Below, in pieces: positions 24,866-33,053 of a stretch of DNA of 64,000 nt. Source of the DNA: Catenulispora pinisilvae (GTDB taxonomy: Bacteria > Actinomycetota > Actinomycetes > Streptomycetales > Catenulisporaceae); the NCBI RefSeq assembly GCF_015356865.1, contig NZ_JAAFZA010000011.1, forward strand, positions 1 to 64,000, written 5' to 3'. The position numbers and the translations under genes were made by a program. Below the pieces are notes generated by a model. The model was not told where the DNA came from. It saw only the letters and a list, made by a program, of their open reading frames with translations, and did not search any database. Each line of letters starts with the position of its first letter. Within the stretch, counting starts at the first letter, position 1.

Positions 24866-25735
24866 CTACCGAGCATCAACGAAGCTGCCACGCCGGCGCC
24901 GGATGGCGTATCCGATGCCGAACAGCCCGGCGAGACCGGCGGCGCCGAAGGCCATCTCAGTGTTCTCACTGTGCGTGCCGCTCGCGGGCTTCGCCGGACC
25001 GGTGTTGAATCCGCCGAGCATGTGCTGGTTCGCGTACGCGGTGCCGGGGACCTTGTCGGCGTAGCGGCCGTTGACGAGGCGCTGGTAGCCCACGAGCGAG
25101 ATACCGGCGGAGCCCACCGAGTGGATCGCGTCGTTGTTGAGCGGGGTCACGTGGTCCTTGAACAGCCCGTACCAGGCGTGGATCTGCGGCTCGTAGAACG
25201 CGATCGCGCCGTTGCCCAGCTTGGCGGCGGCTGCCGTCATGTCGGTCTCGGTGCTGCCCGAGGCGATGTTGAATTCGGTCCAGGCGTTCTGGTGGGCCGT
25301 GCTGCGGGCGGTCCAGACCGAGGCGCGTTGGCCGGAGGCTGAGACCGCCGCGGTGGCCATGAACTCCTGCTTGGCGACCGCGGTGGTGCCGTATGGGGCC
25401 GTCACGAAACCGGGGTTGAGGTAGTACACGGGCACCGTGGCGCCGACCAGGTGTGGTGCCTGGGCTGCGACGGCGGCGGGGGCCGGTGCGGCGGCGTGCA
25501 CCGACAGCGGTGTGCCGGCCGGGCCCAGTTGGGCGAAGAAGCCGCCGAGGCGCTGGAGTACCACCGGGGATGCCGCTGCGTGGCTCGCGGCGGCGACGTC
25601 GGTGCTGGACGCGCCGGGGACGGCCGGGACGGCGGTGGCCGCCGAGCTCAGCGGCGCGACGGCGATCACGAGCGCGCCGGCCACGGCCGAGGCGCCGATC
25701 AGGGTGCGCAGGGCGGACACTTTGTCGGTACGCAT
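24866..25735 (-). CDS. Secreted, C-terminally membrane-anchored protein
   Basis: A 289-residue protein with a signal peptide (residues 1 to about 33, ending LSSAATA). An Ala/Pro/Val-rich segment follows, then a globular part of about 150 residues (AWTEFNIASGSTETD, AIAFYEPQIHAWYGLFKDHV). The C-terminal helix MAFGAAGLAGLFGIGYAI is followed by RRRR. The helix-plus-arginines layout resembles a sortase or membrane anchor, but no clear LPXTG/LAXTG motif is seen. It lies 7 bp after the papain-like protease gene and is very likely co-transcribed; it may be the protease's substrate, inhibitor or surface partner. No family was recognised. Confidence 0.75.
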   Translation of the reverse strand: MRTDKVSALRTLIGASAVAGALVIAVAPLSSAATAVPAVPGASSTDVAAASHAAASPVVLQRLGGFFAQLGPAGTPLSVHAAAPAPAAVAAQAPHLVGATVPVYYLNPGFVTAPYGTTAVAKQEFMATAAVSASGQRASVWTARSTAHQNAWTEFNIASGSTETDMTAAAAKLGNGAIAFYEPQIHAWYGLFKDHVTPLNNDAIHSVGSAGISLVGYQRLVNGRYADKVPGTAYANQHMLGGFNTGPAKPASGTHSENTEMAFGAAGLAGLFGIGYAIRRRRGSFVDAR

Positions 25736-25742
25736 CGTCGTC

Positions 25743-26315
25743 TCACGCTCCGATCTGAGAGAGGGTGTCGTCCCAGGTGAACTGGTCGTTGCTGACGTAG
25801 CTGTTGTAGTCCATCTGGTTCATGCGCTGGTCGTCCGGCCACGGGTCGCCGAAGCTGATGGTCTGGCTGCCCGAGTCGTAGCCGTAGATCACCTCGGAGT
25901 GGCCGCCGCCGGCGGTCCAGGAGATACCGGTCTGCAACGGGTGGCCGGCGTTGATGTCGGAGACGATCTGATCGAAGCTGACCGCGCCGCTCTCCACCCC
26001 GGGCGATATTCCCAGGGCCTGGTAGGCGGTCTGGTCCCAGGCGAGCTCTCCGGCCTGGTTCGGGCACTGCTGCGAGGTGTCCTGGCCGATGGCCAGGTCG
26101 CAGAACGAGTTCTGGTCGGTGCCGTGGCCCAGGAAGGTGGCGATGGTGTCGCCCGAGGCGGCCCAGCACCACTCGTCCTGCTGCTGGACCTGCATGTCGA
26201 TGCCCAACTCGGCGGCCGACGCCGTCGTGGCGAACACGAAGGCCAGTACCGCGGTACAGGCCGCGACGAAGGCGCCACGCCGGGCAGGCGCGCGCAGCGG
26301 AGTTCTTGCTCCCAT
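25743..26315 (-). CDS. Secreted papain-like cysteine protease (AvrRpt2/C39-like)
   Basis: A 190-residue protein with a signal peptide cut around ASAAELG (residue 35). The mature enzyme starts with MQVQQQDEWCWAAS, the catalytic-Cys segment of papain-like proteases of the AvrRpt2 type. The catalytic His is in GGGHSEVIYGY, and the Asp/Asn region is FGDPWPDDQ. It should act outside the cell. The ATG at 26315 has AAGGAG seven bases upstream; the open frame further upstream is not coding. It heads an operon with the anchored protein downstream. Helically phased direct repeats lie about 100 bp upstream. Confidence 0.85.
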   Translation of the reverse strand: MGARTPLRAPARRGAFVAACTAVLAFVFATTASAAELGIDMQVQQQDEWCWAASGDTIATFLGHGTDQNSFCDLAIGQDTSQQCPNQAGELAWDQTAYQALGISPGVESGAVSFDQIVSDINAGHPLQTGISWTAGGGHSEVIYGYDSGSQTISFGDPWPDDQRMNQMDYNSYVSNDQFTWDDTLSQIGA

Positions 26316-26411
26316 TCCAGTCTCCTTGCGGTGGCGGTGGGTGTGCTGATGGGGAAGCGGACCGGGGCGAAAGCGCCGCCGGCTGAAAGCGCTGACCGGT
26401 CCGGGCTTCGG

Positions 26412-26462
26412 CCGACGTGAGCCGAACATGAACCGAACGTGACCCGACGTGAGCCGAGGTGG
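26412..26462 (-). promoter_or_regulatory. Four to five helically phased direct repeats, PHO-box-like
   Basis: Read on the minus strand, the units CGGCTCACGT, CGGGTCACGT, TCGGTTCATGT and TCGGCTCACGT follow each other at 10-11 bp steps. A weaker fifth copy flanks them. An 11-bp periodic G(N)TCA core is the layout of OmpR/PhoP-type response-regulator sites, and GTTCAC is the core of the Streptomyces PHO box. They lie about 100-150 bp upstream of the secreted protease gene. The remainder of the gap 26316-26734 shows no gene. Confidence 0.5.
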
Positions 26463-26734
26463 CGATGCTCCGGACCGGCAGCGCTTTCGACGGAAAGATA
26501 AGGACTGGCGAGCGCCCCGAACAGCACCCTGCGACGCCGTCGTCCACGTACCGGGAACGCCTGTGAACGCGCGGCTCGCCGCCGCGGCCGCCGGCTTCGG
26601 CCCCGACATGCCACAACGCACGATTAATCAAGGCGCGTGCATGGAAGGACCATGGATAGCCGGTAAATTCACACCGGCCTGGAGGCATCCACTCGACCGT
26701 GCCAGCCGCCGAACGGCCGCGAATCGGAGTTCTG

Positions 26735-27682
26735 ATGGCACACCTCGACAAGATGGGTCCCGCGGACGCCGCGGTGGCGGCGGCGATCCACACGGGGCCG
26801 TTCGACGTCGCGTTGCGCACGGCGATAGCCGCCCGCGGCCTCAGCCTGGAACGGCTCCGGAACCGGCTGGCCGACCACGGCCTGAACGTCGGCGTGACCA
26901 CGCTGAGCTACTGGCAGCGCGGCGTCCGGCGGCCCGAGCGTCCCGAATCGCTGCGCGTGGTGGCCGCGCTGGAGGGGATCCTGGGCCTGCCGCCGCACTC
27001 GCTGACCGTTCTGCTCGGGCCGCCGAAGCCGCGCGGCTTCGCCCTGCGCACCGGCCAGTGGCCCAATCCGTTCGCCGACATCGTCCGGGTCCCCGGCGAC
27101 CTCGGCCGCCAACTCGCCGACCTGGACAGCCCGGCCGCCGGCAAGCTGGACATCGTCGCGGAGTACAACACGGTCACGGTGGGGGCCCGGCGCGAACTGG
27201 TCGAGGTGGAGGTCATCTGGGTGCTCCGCGCGCACTACGACGGCGTGGACCGAGCCCTGATGATCTACAGCGGCGACCCGGGAACCGACGCCGACGCCAT
27301 CGAGATCGTGGTCGGTGACGGCTGCCGGATCGGCCGCGTCCGGCGCCACGCCCAGACCCGCTCCGTCATCTCCGAGTTGCTGTTCGACCGGTCCCTGAGG
27401 GCCGGGGAGACCCAGGTCCTCACCTACGCGATCCGTCCCCACGCCGATATCGAATGCTGCCAGCACTTCAACGGCTACCGCTTCGCCGGAGGGATGTTCG
27501 TGCTCTACGTCCGCTTCCACCCGGACGCCCTCCCGGTGCGCTGCCAGCGATTCACCGCCCGCCACACCCAGGGACCGACGGACGAGAGCGCCGAACTCAC
27601 CGTGGACAGCCATCGCGCCATCCACATGGTGGTGCCCGACATCCGGCCGGGGATCATCGGGGCGCGCTGGGAGTGGATCTGA
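26735..27682 (+). CDS. Helix-turn-helix protein of unknown role
   Basis: A 315-residue protein. Residues about 20-80 look like an XRE-type helix-turn-helix (FDVALRTAIAARGLSLERL, then VGVTTLSYWQRGVRRPER). The remaining 230 residues have no membrane helix and look like a beta-rich domain with DIVAEYNTVTVGARRELVEV and YAIRPHADIECCQHFNGYRF. The ATG at 26735 is preferred because CGGAG lies five bases upstream; a GTG at 26699 is the alternative. Such actinobacterial proteins are usually left as hypothetical regulators. No partner gene is obvious. Confidence 0.75.
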   Translation: MAHLDKMGPADAAVAAAIHTGPFDVALRTAIAARGLSLERLRNRLADHGLNVGVTTLSYWQRGVRRPERPESLRVVAALEGILGLPPHSLTVLLGPPKPRGFALRTGQWPNPFADIVRVPGDLGRQLADLDSPAAGKLDIVAEYNTVTVGARRELVEVEVIWVLRAHYDGVDRALMIYSGDPGTDADAIEIVVGDGCRIGRVRRHAQTRSVISELLFDRSLRAGETQVLTYAIRPHADIECCQHFNGYRFAGGMFVLYVRFHPDALPVRCQRFTARHTQGPTDESAELTVDSHRAIHMVVPDIRPGIIGARWEWI

Positions 27683-27701
27683 GCCTCGCCGCTCCACACC
27701 C

Positions 27702-28649
27702 TCATTGGGGCGGCAGTGAGAATTGCACCTGTTCCAACCGCTGCGGGTCGCCGATCACCGAGTACTCCGTGATCCTGCCGTCCTTGATGGCGAACGTGAG
27801 CGCCAGCAGCAGACGGCCGCGCGGTGCGACGACCAGTCCCATCGTTCCGTTGACGAGTACGACGTCTGCGAACCTGGCGTTGCGGGTGAGCAGCAGCGTC
27901 TCCTCCACGACCGCGTTCGCTCCCGTGACCTCCAACGGCACCCCGGGCGGCAGCCCGACGGCGTCGGCGTGCCGGACGACGCCGGGGTCCAGGACGGCGA
28001 GCAGTCCGGCGATGTCGCGGCCGCGTGCGGCGGCCAGGAACGATTCGACGACCTGGCGGTGCCAGGCGAGGTCGACGTGTCCGGCTGAGCCCGCCGAGCC
28101 CGCCGAGCCCGCCGAGCCCGTCGAGCCCGCCGAGGTGTCGGTGACGCGCAGTCGTGCGCGGCTGGCGAGCTTCTTGGCCGCGACCGGCGTCCGGTTCACG
28201 ATGACGGCGATCTCGTCGAACGGCACCGCGAACATGTCGTGCAGGACGAACGCCACTCGCTCGGCGGGGCTGAGGCGGTCCAGGACGACGAGCATCGCCC
28301 GGCCGACCGACTCCACCAACAGCGCCTCCTGCTCCGGTTCCGCCGTGCGCTCGTCGGGGATCGCGGCGACGGTGTCGTCGTGACCGGCGATCTCCCGGCG
28401 TGCCTTGCGTGAGCGGAGCATGTCCAGGCAGATGCGCCCGACGACGGTCGTGAGCCAACCCGGAAGGTTCTCCAACTGGTCCGCACCGGTGCGGTCGAGC
28501 CGGACCCAGGACTCCTGGACGGCGTCCTCGGCGTCGCTGAGCGAGCCGAGCATGCGGAAGGCGACGCCGCGCAGGTGGCCCCGGTGGGCTTCGAACCGCT
28601 CGGCCAACTGGTCGCGGTCGTCGCCCCGGTCGTCGTCCCGGTCGTCCAT
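27702..28649 (-). CDS. ECF RNA polymerase sigma factor with SnoaL-like C-terminus (SigJ/ECF41-type)
   Basis: A 315-residue sigma factor. Region 2 covers about residues 15-80 (FEAHRGHLRGVAFRMLGS, SDAEDAVQESWVRL) and region 4 about 120-175 (LSPAERVAFVLHDMFAVPF). After a linker comes a SnoaL-like domain (HRQVVESFLAAARGRDIAGL) that in ECF41-type factors modulates activity in place of an anti-sigma factor. The linker is stretched by five 9-bp repeats encoding a Gly-Ser-Ala tract. It is divergent from a WrbA-like flavoprotein; ECF41 factors often sit beside a redox gene they control. Confidence 0.92.
   Translation of the reverse strand: MDDRDDDRGDDRDQLAERFEAHRGHLRGVAFRMLGSLSDAEDAVQESWVRLDRTGADQLENLPGWLTTVVGRICLDMLRSRKARREIAGHDDTVAAIPDERTAEPEQEALLVESVGRAMLVVLDRLSPAERVAFVLHDMFAVPFDEIAVIVNRTPVAAKKLASRARLRVTDTSAGSTGSAGSAGSAGSAGHVDLAWHRQVVESFLAAARGRDIAGLLAVLDPGVVRHADAVGLPPGVPLEVTGANAVVEETLLLTRNARFADVVLVNGTMGLVVAPRGRLLLALTFAIKDGRITEYSVIGDPQRLEQVQFSLPPQ
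28087..28131 (-). repeat. Five 9-bp repeats in the sigma-factor linker
   Basis: GAGCCCGCC (plus strand) is repeated five times with one substitution. It encodes repeated Gly-Ser-Ala between sigma region 4 and the SnoaL-like domain. The number of copies would set the linker length. Confidence 0.9.
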
Positions 28650-28726
28650 GGGTCACCTTTCCGAGGGCCGATCCGTCATACCCGTGCCCGGCCCGAAAGT
28701 CCTCGGAACCGGGTGCGGAAACCTAC

Positions 28727-29443
28727 ATGAAAGAGCATGACATGCCCGAAACAACGCCGCCGATCGCCTTCCCGAACGAGCCGGTACGCATAGCGGTGGC
28801 CTTCCACAGCGGCTACGGCCACACCGCCCGACAGGCGCAGGCCCTGGCCGACGGCGCCGGATCCGCCGCCGGGACGGAGGTGGACCTGGTGACCGTCGAC
28901 GACCCTGACGACCCGGTGCTGTGGTCCACCCTGGACGCCGCCGACGCGATCGCCTTCGGCACACCCACCTACATGGGCGGCTCGTCGGCGGTCTTCAAAG
29001 CCTTCGCCGAGCGCACCAGCAAGGTCCTCGCCGACGACCTGCGCTGGCGCGACAAGATCGCGGCCGGGTTCACCACCAGCGGCGGGAAGAGCGGGGACAA
29101 GTTCAACACCCTGGTCGACCTGGCGGTACTGGCCGCCCAGCACGGCATGATCTGGGTCGGCCTGGACCTGCCCGCCGGCTGGACCACCAGCACCGGCTCC
29201 GAGCACGACCTGAACCGGCTGGGCAGCTGGCTCGGCGCGATGGCCCAGGCCAACGCCGACCAGGGCCCGGACGTCGCGCCCCCGGCCGCCGATCTGCGGA
29301 CCGCGTTCCGGCTCGGGGAACGCGTCGCCGAGGTGACCCGGATCTATCGGCTGGGCGTCGGGGCGCTGGGCGTCGGGGTGCAGGGCATCGGGGTACAGGA
29401 CATCGGTGTCCAACACGCCACCGGATTGTCGGCGGTGCGCTGA
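28727..29443 (+). CDS. Flavodoxin-fold NAD(P)H:quinone oxidoreductase, WrbA-like
   Basis: A 238-residue flavodoxin-fold protein. The FMN phosphate loop is FHSGYGHTARQA (residues about 26-37). It is followed by AIAFGTPTYMGGSSAVFKAF and KIAAGFTTSGGKSGDKFNTL, both characteristic of WrbA/NAD(P)H dehydrogenase proteins that reduce quinones by two electrons. The last 35 residues contain the repeat GVGALGVGVQGIGVQDIGVQ, outside the fold. ATG at 28727 or 28742 could start it. It is divergent from the ECF41-type sigma factor and is a likely target of it. Confidence 0.88.
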   Translation: MKEHDMPETTPPIAFPNEPVRIAVAFHSGYGHTARQAQALADGAGSAAGTEVDLVTVDDPDDPVLWSTLDAADAIAFGTPTYMGGSSAVFKAFAERTSKVLADDLRWRDKIAAGFTTSGGKSGDKFNTLVDLAVLAAQHGMIWVGLDLPAGWTTSTGSEHDLNRLGSWLGAMAQANADQGPDVAPPAADLRTAFRLGERVAEVTRIYRLGVGALGVGVQGIGVQDIGVQHATGLSAVR

Positions 29444-29589
29444 AACGATCGCGGCGTGTGGCTGTAGCTGAGGCCGACCGACCATTTATCGGTTCCGGAA
29501 TGCGCGTGGTTCCACGGATACGAGAGCCCTTAGACGCCTCCTAACCTGATCCGGTAATCGGGTATTCGGGCTTTTAAGGGAGTGACATC

Positions 29590-30225
29590 GTGGGAGCTTT
29601 CACGCGTATCACGCTGGCCGGCTGCGCGGCCGGGATCGCGCTGAGCGTCGGCGGTACGGCGGCCGTCGCCGCGGCGAGCAGCACCTCCAGCACGCCACAT
29701 CCGACCGGGGTGGTGCATGCCGCGGCGGCCATGTCCTGCGCGGACCTGGACCAGGTGTTCCAGTCCCCTCAGACGAACGGCACCTATCCGGTGACCGTCG
29801 TGTCCAACCAGCCGGACGGGATCGTCGGCTACGGCGGCGAGCAGTATGCCTACAGCTACCCCTCCGGCGGGGTCTCGGGCCAGTTCGCGAACGGTCAGCT
29901 CACCGGCAGCACCAGCAACTACCTGTTCAGCGACCGGGCCACCTTCATCCCGCCCACGGGCGGCGGGTTCGGCGGAGCGTCCCAGCCATTCTCGATCAAC
30001 GCTCCGGTGCCGCTCAGCTACACGCTGGCCCGGACCGGCGCCGGCCAGTACACGGTCGGGCTGAACTTCGGCTCGGGAATCAACCGCCAGTTCACGTTCG
30101 CGGCGCAGTGCATGGGCGAGTCGCTGGTCGGCTACACCCGGGCGATCGGCAACAACGAGTACACGGACGACGCCACCTACACCATCACCATCGGCACCTT
30201 CGTTCCCACCACCATCATCCACTAG
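29590..30225 (+). CDS. Secreted protein of unknown function
   Basis: A 211-residue protein starting with GTG, supported by AAGGGAG seven bases upstream. A signal peptide occupies residues 1 to about 30 (hydrophobic run, then AAVAAAS). The mature part is polar and probably beta-rich with two Cys (AMSCADLDQVF and FAAQCMGESL) that may pair. No known family was recognised. It is followed by a 15-bp tandem array and a hairpin. Confidence 0.7.
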   Translation: MGAFTRITLAGCAAGIALSVGGTAAVAAASSTSSTPHPTGVVHAAAAMSCADLDQVFQSPQTNGTYPVTVVSNQPDGIVGYGGEQYAYSYPSGGVSGQFANGQLTGSTSNYLFSDRATFIPPTGGGFGGASQPFSINAPVPLSYTLARTGAGQYTVGLNFGSGINRQFTFAAQCMGESLVGYTRAIGNNEYTDDATYTITIGTFVPTTIIH

Positions 30226-30285
30226 ACGCTCAAGTCTTGGACTCTCAAGTCTTGGACGCTCTAGTCCTGGACTCTCAAGTCTTGG
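30226..30285. repeat. Four 15-bp tandem repeats after the secreted-protein gene
   Basis: Units at 30226, 30241, 30256 and 30271 share ACTCTCAAGTCTTGG with up to three changes, and a partial fifth follows. The array starts right at the stop codon of the preceding gene and runs to the terminator hairpin. It is non-coding. Confidence 0.9.
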
Positions 30286-30302
30286 ACGAGCGAGCCCCAG
30301 CC

Positions 30303-30331
30303 CGCTGCCCGCGATCTGATCGCGGGCAGCG
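30303..30331. terminator. Bidirectional hairpin between converging genes
   Basis: A perfect 13-bp stem CGCTGCCCGCGAT/ATCGCGGGCAGCG with a 3-base loop lies between the secreted-protein gene and the LysR gene, which converge here. No clear U-tract follows on either side, but the position fits a shared transcription stop. Confidence 0.65.
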
Positions 30332-30369
30332 CGCTGTCTCAGGCCACTGATACTTCGCGGGAGTCGGGT

Positions 30370-31266
30370 CTAGTCCGGTCCGCAGAAGCAGCCGACGCAG
30401 GCGTTGACGAAGACGCGCACGGCATCGCGCCGATCCGGGCTGCGCCACGCGACCCCGAGTTCGCCGGGCGACAGGCCGTGCACCGGTCGGTAGACCACGT
30501 CGTCTCGCTGGTAGATCTCGACATTGCCGGCGGGTAGCAGTGCCATGCCGAGTCCGGCGGCGACCGCCTCCAGGGTCTCCTCCGCAGTCTCGGCCTCCGC
30601 GGCGACTGTGGCGGGGCGCGGCCGGTCCGCGGCGGCCAGCCAGAACTCGCGGAGCGGACCGGCGCTTGTCGGGAGGGCGATGAAGGGCTCGTCGATGAGC
30701 TCGGCGAACGGGACCGCGTTCCCGCGAGCCAGGCGATGTCCGGGCGGCAGGGCCACCCACCGCTGTTCGGTGGCGATCACCCGCCAGGAAAGCCCGGTGT
30801 CGCGGGGGAGCGGCAGCCAGGTGATGGCCACGTCCACCGCGCCCTTGGCGAGTCCGATCGACGGATCACTCCAGGGCACCTGACGAAACAGCAGCCGCCA
30901 GTTCGGCAGGGCGTCGGCCAGCCGGTCGGTGACGGTGGGAATGAGCCCACGGCCGATCCGGGTTTGGAAGCCGACCGTCAGGATGGCTCGCTGTGTGGCG
31001 GATGCCTCGGCCGTCTCCTGACGTGCCTGTTCCCAGAGCTCGATGATCCGCCGGGCGCGTGGCAGCAACGCCGCACCGGCCGCGGTCAAGGTGACCGTGC
31101 GGCGATCCCGGTCGAACAGGGTCACCCGCAGGCAGGCCTCCAGCTGCCGGATCTGTTTGCTCAGCGCCGGTTGCGAGATGAACAGCCGGTCGGACGCGGC
31201 CCGGGTGAAGCTCAGCTCCTCGGCGACCGCGATGAAGTAGCGCAGGTCCTGAAGGCGGGCATCCAT
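30370..31266 (-). CDS. LysR-family transcriptional regulator
   Basis: A 298-residue LysR regulator. The winged helix at residues 1-60 reads LQDLRYFIAVAEELSFTRAA, then LFISQPALSKQIRQLE. It is followed by a co-inducer domain of two Rossmann-like lobes (TVGFQTRIGRGLIPTV at the start). It is divergent from an SDR gene with a perfect T-N11-A palindrome overlapping its own start codon, so it probably regulates both genes. The inducer is unknown. Confidence 0.92.
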   Translation of the reverse strand: MDARLQDLRYFIAVAEELSFTRAASDRLFISQPALSKQIRQLEACLRVTLFDRDRRTVTLTAAGAALLPRARRIIELWEQARQETAEASATQRAILTVGFQTRIGRGLIPTVTDRLADALPNWRLLFRQVPWSDPSIGLAKGAVDVAITWLPLPRDTGLSWRVIATEQRWVALPPGHRLARGNAVPFAELIDEPFIALPTSAGPLREFWLAAADRPRPATVAAEAETAEETLEAVAAGLGMALLPAGNVEIYQRDDVVYRPVHGLSPGELGVAWRSPDRRDAVRVFVNACVGCFCGPD

Positions 31267-31279
31267 AGCCGTAGGCTAT
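31265..31279. promoter_or_regulatory. LysR-type T-N11-A box
   Basis: ATAGCC-GTA-GGCTAT is a perfect 15-bp palindrome that contains the T-N11-A arrangement (T at 31266, A at 31278). It overlaps the LysR start codon and lies in the 61-bp divergent gap. This is the classical place for the autoregulatory site of LysR proteins. Confidence 0.65.
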
Positions 31280-31327
31280 TACAGCTTGTCTTGGACGCGC
31301 GGTCCGATCGGCCGCGAAGATCGCAGC

Positions 31328-32092
31328 ATGGGACTGACGGGAAAGACGGCTCTGGTGACCGGCGCGTCTCGGGGAATCGGCCGGGCGATCGCCACCAGGC
31401 TGGCCGGCGCCGGCGCACTCGTCGCCGTGCACTACGGCCGCGACGACAACGCGGCCCGGGAAACGGTGACCGCGATCGAGCGCGCCGGCGGGAAGGCGTT
31501 CGCCCTCCGCGCCGAACTCGGTGTGGACGGCGATGTGGACACCCTGTTCGAGGGACTGGAGCGGCGGTTGGCCGGTCAGGCGCTGGACATCCTGGTGAAC
31601 AACGCCGCTGTGTTCTCCGGCACCCTCGACCAGGTGACACCGGACGAGTTCGACCGCCTGTTCGCCGTCAACGTGAAGGCCCCGTACTTCATCATCAAGC
31701 GGGCACTGCCGCTGCTCCCCGACGGCGGCCGGATCGTCAACATCTCCTCCGCCGCCACCCGCATCGCCATGCCGGAGACCGCCTATGCGATGACCAAGGG
31801 CGCGTTGGACGCACTCGGCCGGAACCTGGCCCACCACCTCGGCCGGCGGGGCATCACCGTGAACACCATCGCGCCCGGGATCACCGAGACCGCCATGAAC
31901 TCCTGGATCCAGGACTCACCGCACCTGGTGGAACAGGCCACCGGCCTCGTCGCGCTGCGCCGCGTCGGCCAACCAGCGGACATCGCCGATGCCGTGGCCT
32001 TCCTGGTCTCCCGCGACGCCCGCTGGATCACCGGCAACTGGATCGACGCGACCGGCGGCATGCTTCTGGGACCCGGCACGCTCGGCGATTAG
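31328..32092 (+). CDS. Short-chain dehydrogenase/reductase
   Basis: A 254-residue classical SDR. The cofactor motif TGASRGIG is at residues 11-18, NNAA lies in the middle, catalytic Ser is in NISSAAT and YAMTK supplies the catalytic Tyr and Lys. The C-terminal WITGNWIDATGG segment is typical of the FabG-like group. Arg after the TGxxxGxG region favours NADP(H). The ATG at 31328 starts directly at the fold; a GTG extension to 31286 is unlikely. It is probably controlled by the divergent LysR. Substrate unknown. Confidence 0.92.
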   Translation: MGLTGKTALVTGASRGIGRAIATRLAGAGALVAVHYGRDDNAARETVTAIERAGGKAFALRAELGVDGDVDTLFEGLERRLAGQALDILVNNAAVFSGTLDQVTPDEFDRLFAVNVKAPYFIIKRALPLLPDGGRIVNISSAATRIAMPETAYAMTKGALDALGRNLAHHLGRRGITVNTIAPGITETAMNSWIQDSPHLVEQATGLVALRRVGQPADIADAVAFLVSRDARWITGNWIDATGGMLLGPGTLGD

Positions 32093-32254
32093 AGCGTGCG
32101 GGTCCGGTCGATCAGTTGACCAGTAGCCGCAGTAGCCGCAATACAAACAGGATCCTGACCCGCGCCGGTCTCTGTAGGCGGCCAGGACGGTAGAGGCCTG
32201 ATCCACAAGTGCTCTTGATCACAGAGCTGTTCCAGCTCGACGTCTCCCGCCACA

Positions 32255-33010
32255 ATGATCACCATGGCGATCCGTGGAGTGCTGTTCGACGTCGATGGGA
32301 CCCTGTATGCCTTTGAGGGTGCCGAGGAGGCGGGACTCCACGAACACCTGGTAGCCGAAGGGCTCACTGAGCGGTTCGCATCGCCGGCGGAGGCGCTGCG
32401 TGTGTGGCGGGAACTCAAGGAGGAGGAGTACGACCGGTTCCTGCGCGGCGAGTCGACCTTCACCGGCCAGAAGAACGAGCGGACCCGACGCTTTCTCGCA
32501 GCGGCCGGGGTGGTCGGCGCATCCGAATTGGCGGATGACGCGGCGGCGGCGTGGTTCGCGGACTACGCGGCGCGCAAGAACACGACCCGGCGGGCGTTCG
32601 ACGACGCGAAGCCGGCGCTGGACGACTTGGCGGGCCGGTACCGCCTCGGCGTCGTGTCGAACTCGGCGACCGTGCACCAGCGCTCGAAGCTGGAGGCGAT
32701 CGGCCTGCTCGGCTACTTCGCCGAACCGCTGGTCTGCTCCCAGGAACACGGCGCCGCCAAGCCCGCCGCGAGCATCTTCCTCGCCGGTTGCGAGGCGCTG
32801 GGCGTGGCCCCCGCCGAGGTGGCCTACGTGGGCGACAACTACGAGACGGACGCGGTCGGGGCACGGGACGCGGGGTTGCAGGCCATCTGGCTGGACCGCT
32901 CGGCTGGCGGCGCTACTGGCGACGGTGCGGGTGTTGGCGCCGGTGCTGATACCGCCCCGGACACCGGTATCCGGGTGATCGCCTCGTTGACGGAGCTGGG
33001 GAGTTTGTGA
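32255..33010 (+). CDS. HAD-superfamily hydrolase
   Basis: A 251-residue phosphatase-like HAD enzyme. Motif I is FDVDGTLY (nucleophile Asp about residue 12), motif II is GVVSNS, motif III is around CSQEHGAAKP and motif IV is YVGDNYETD. A helical cap lies between motifs I and II. The last 40 residues are Gly/Ala-rich and repetitive. ATG at 32255 or 32264 could start it. The family acts on small phosphorylated metabolites; no context narrows the substrate. Confidence 0.88.
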   Translation: MITMAIRGVLFDVDGTLYAFEGAEEAGLHEHLVAEGLTERFASPAEALRVWRELKEEEYDRFLRGESTFTGQKNERTRRFLAAAGVVGASELADDAAAAWFADYAARKNTTRRAFDDAKPALDDLAGRYRLGVVSNSATVHQRSKLEAIGLLGYFAEPLVCSQEHGAAKPAASIFLAGCEALGVAPAEVAYVGDNYETDAVGARDAGLQAIWLDRSAGGATGDGAGVGAGADTAPDTGIRVIASLTELGSL

Positions 33011-33053
33011 TCCCGATACTGGTGCCGAGTCGGTCCTAACGTCCTATTAGCCG

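Noticed and set aside
30226-30285. Possible attachment site or small RNA from the 15-bp repeats
   Set aside because: The copies are directly adjacent and there is no tRNA, integrase or second site; plain tandem repetition explains them.
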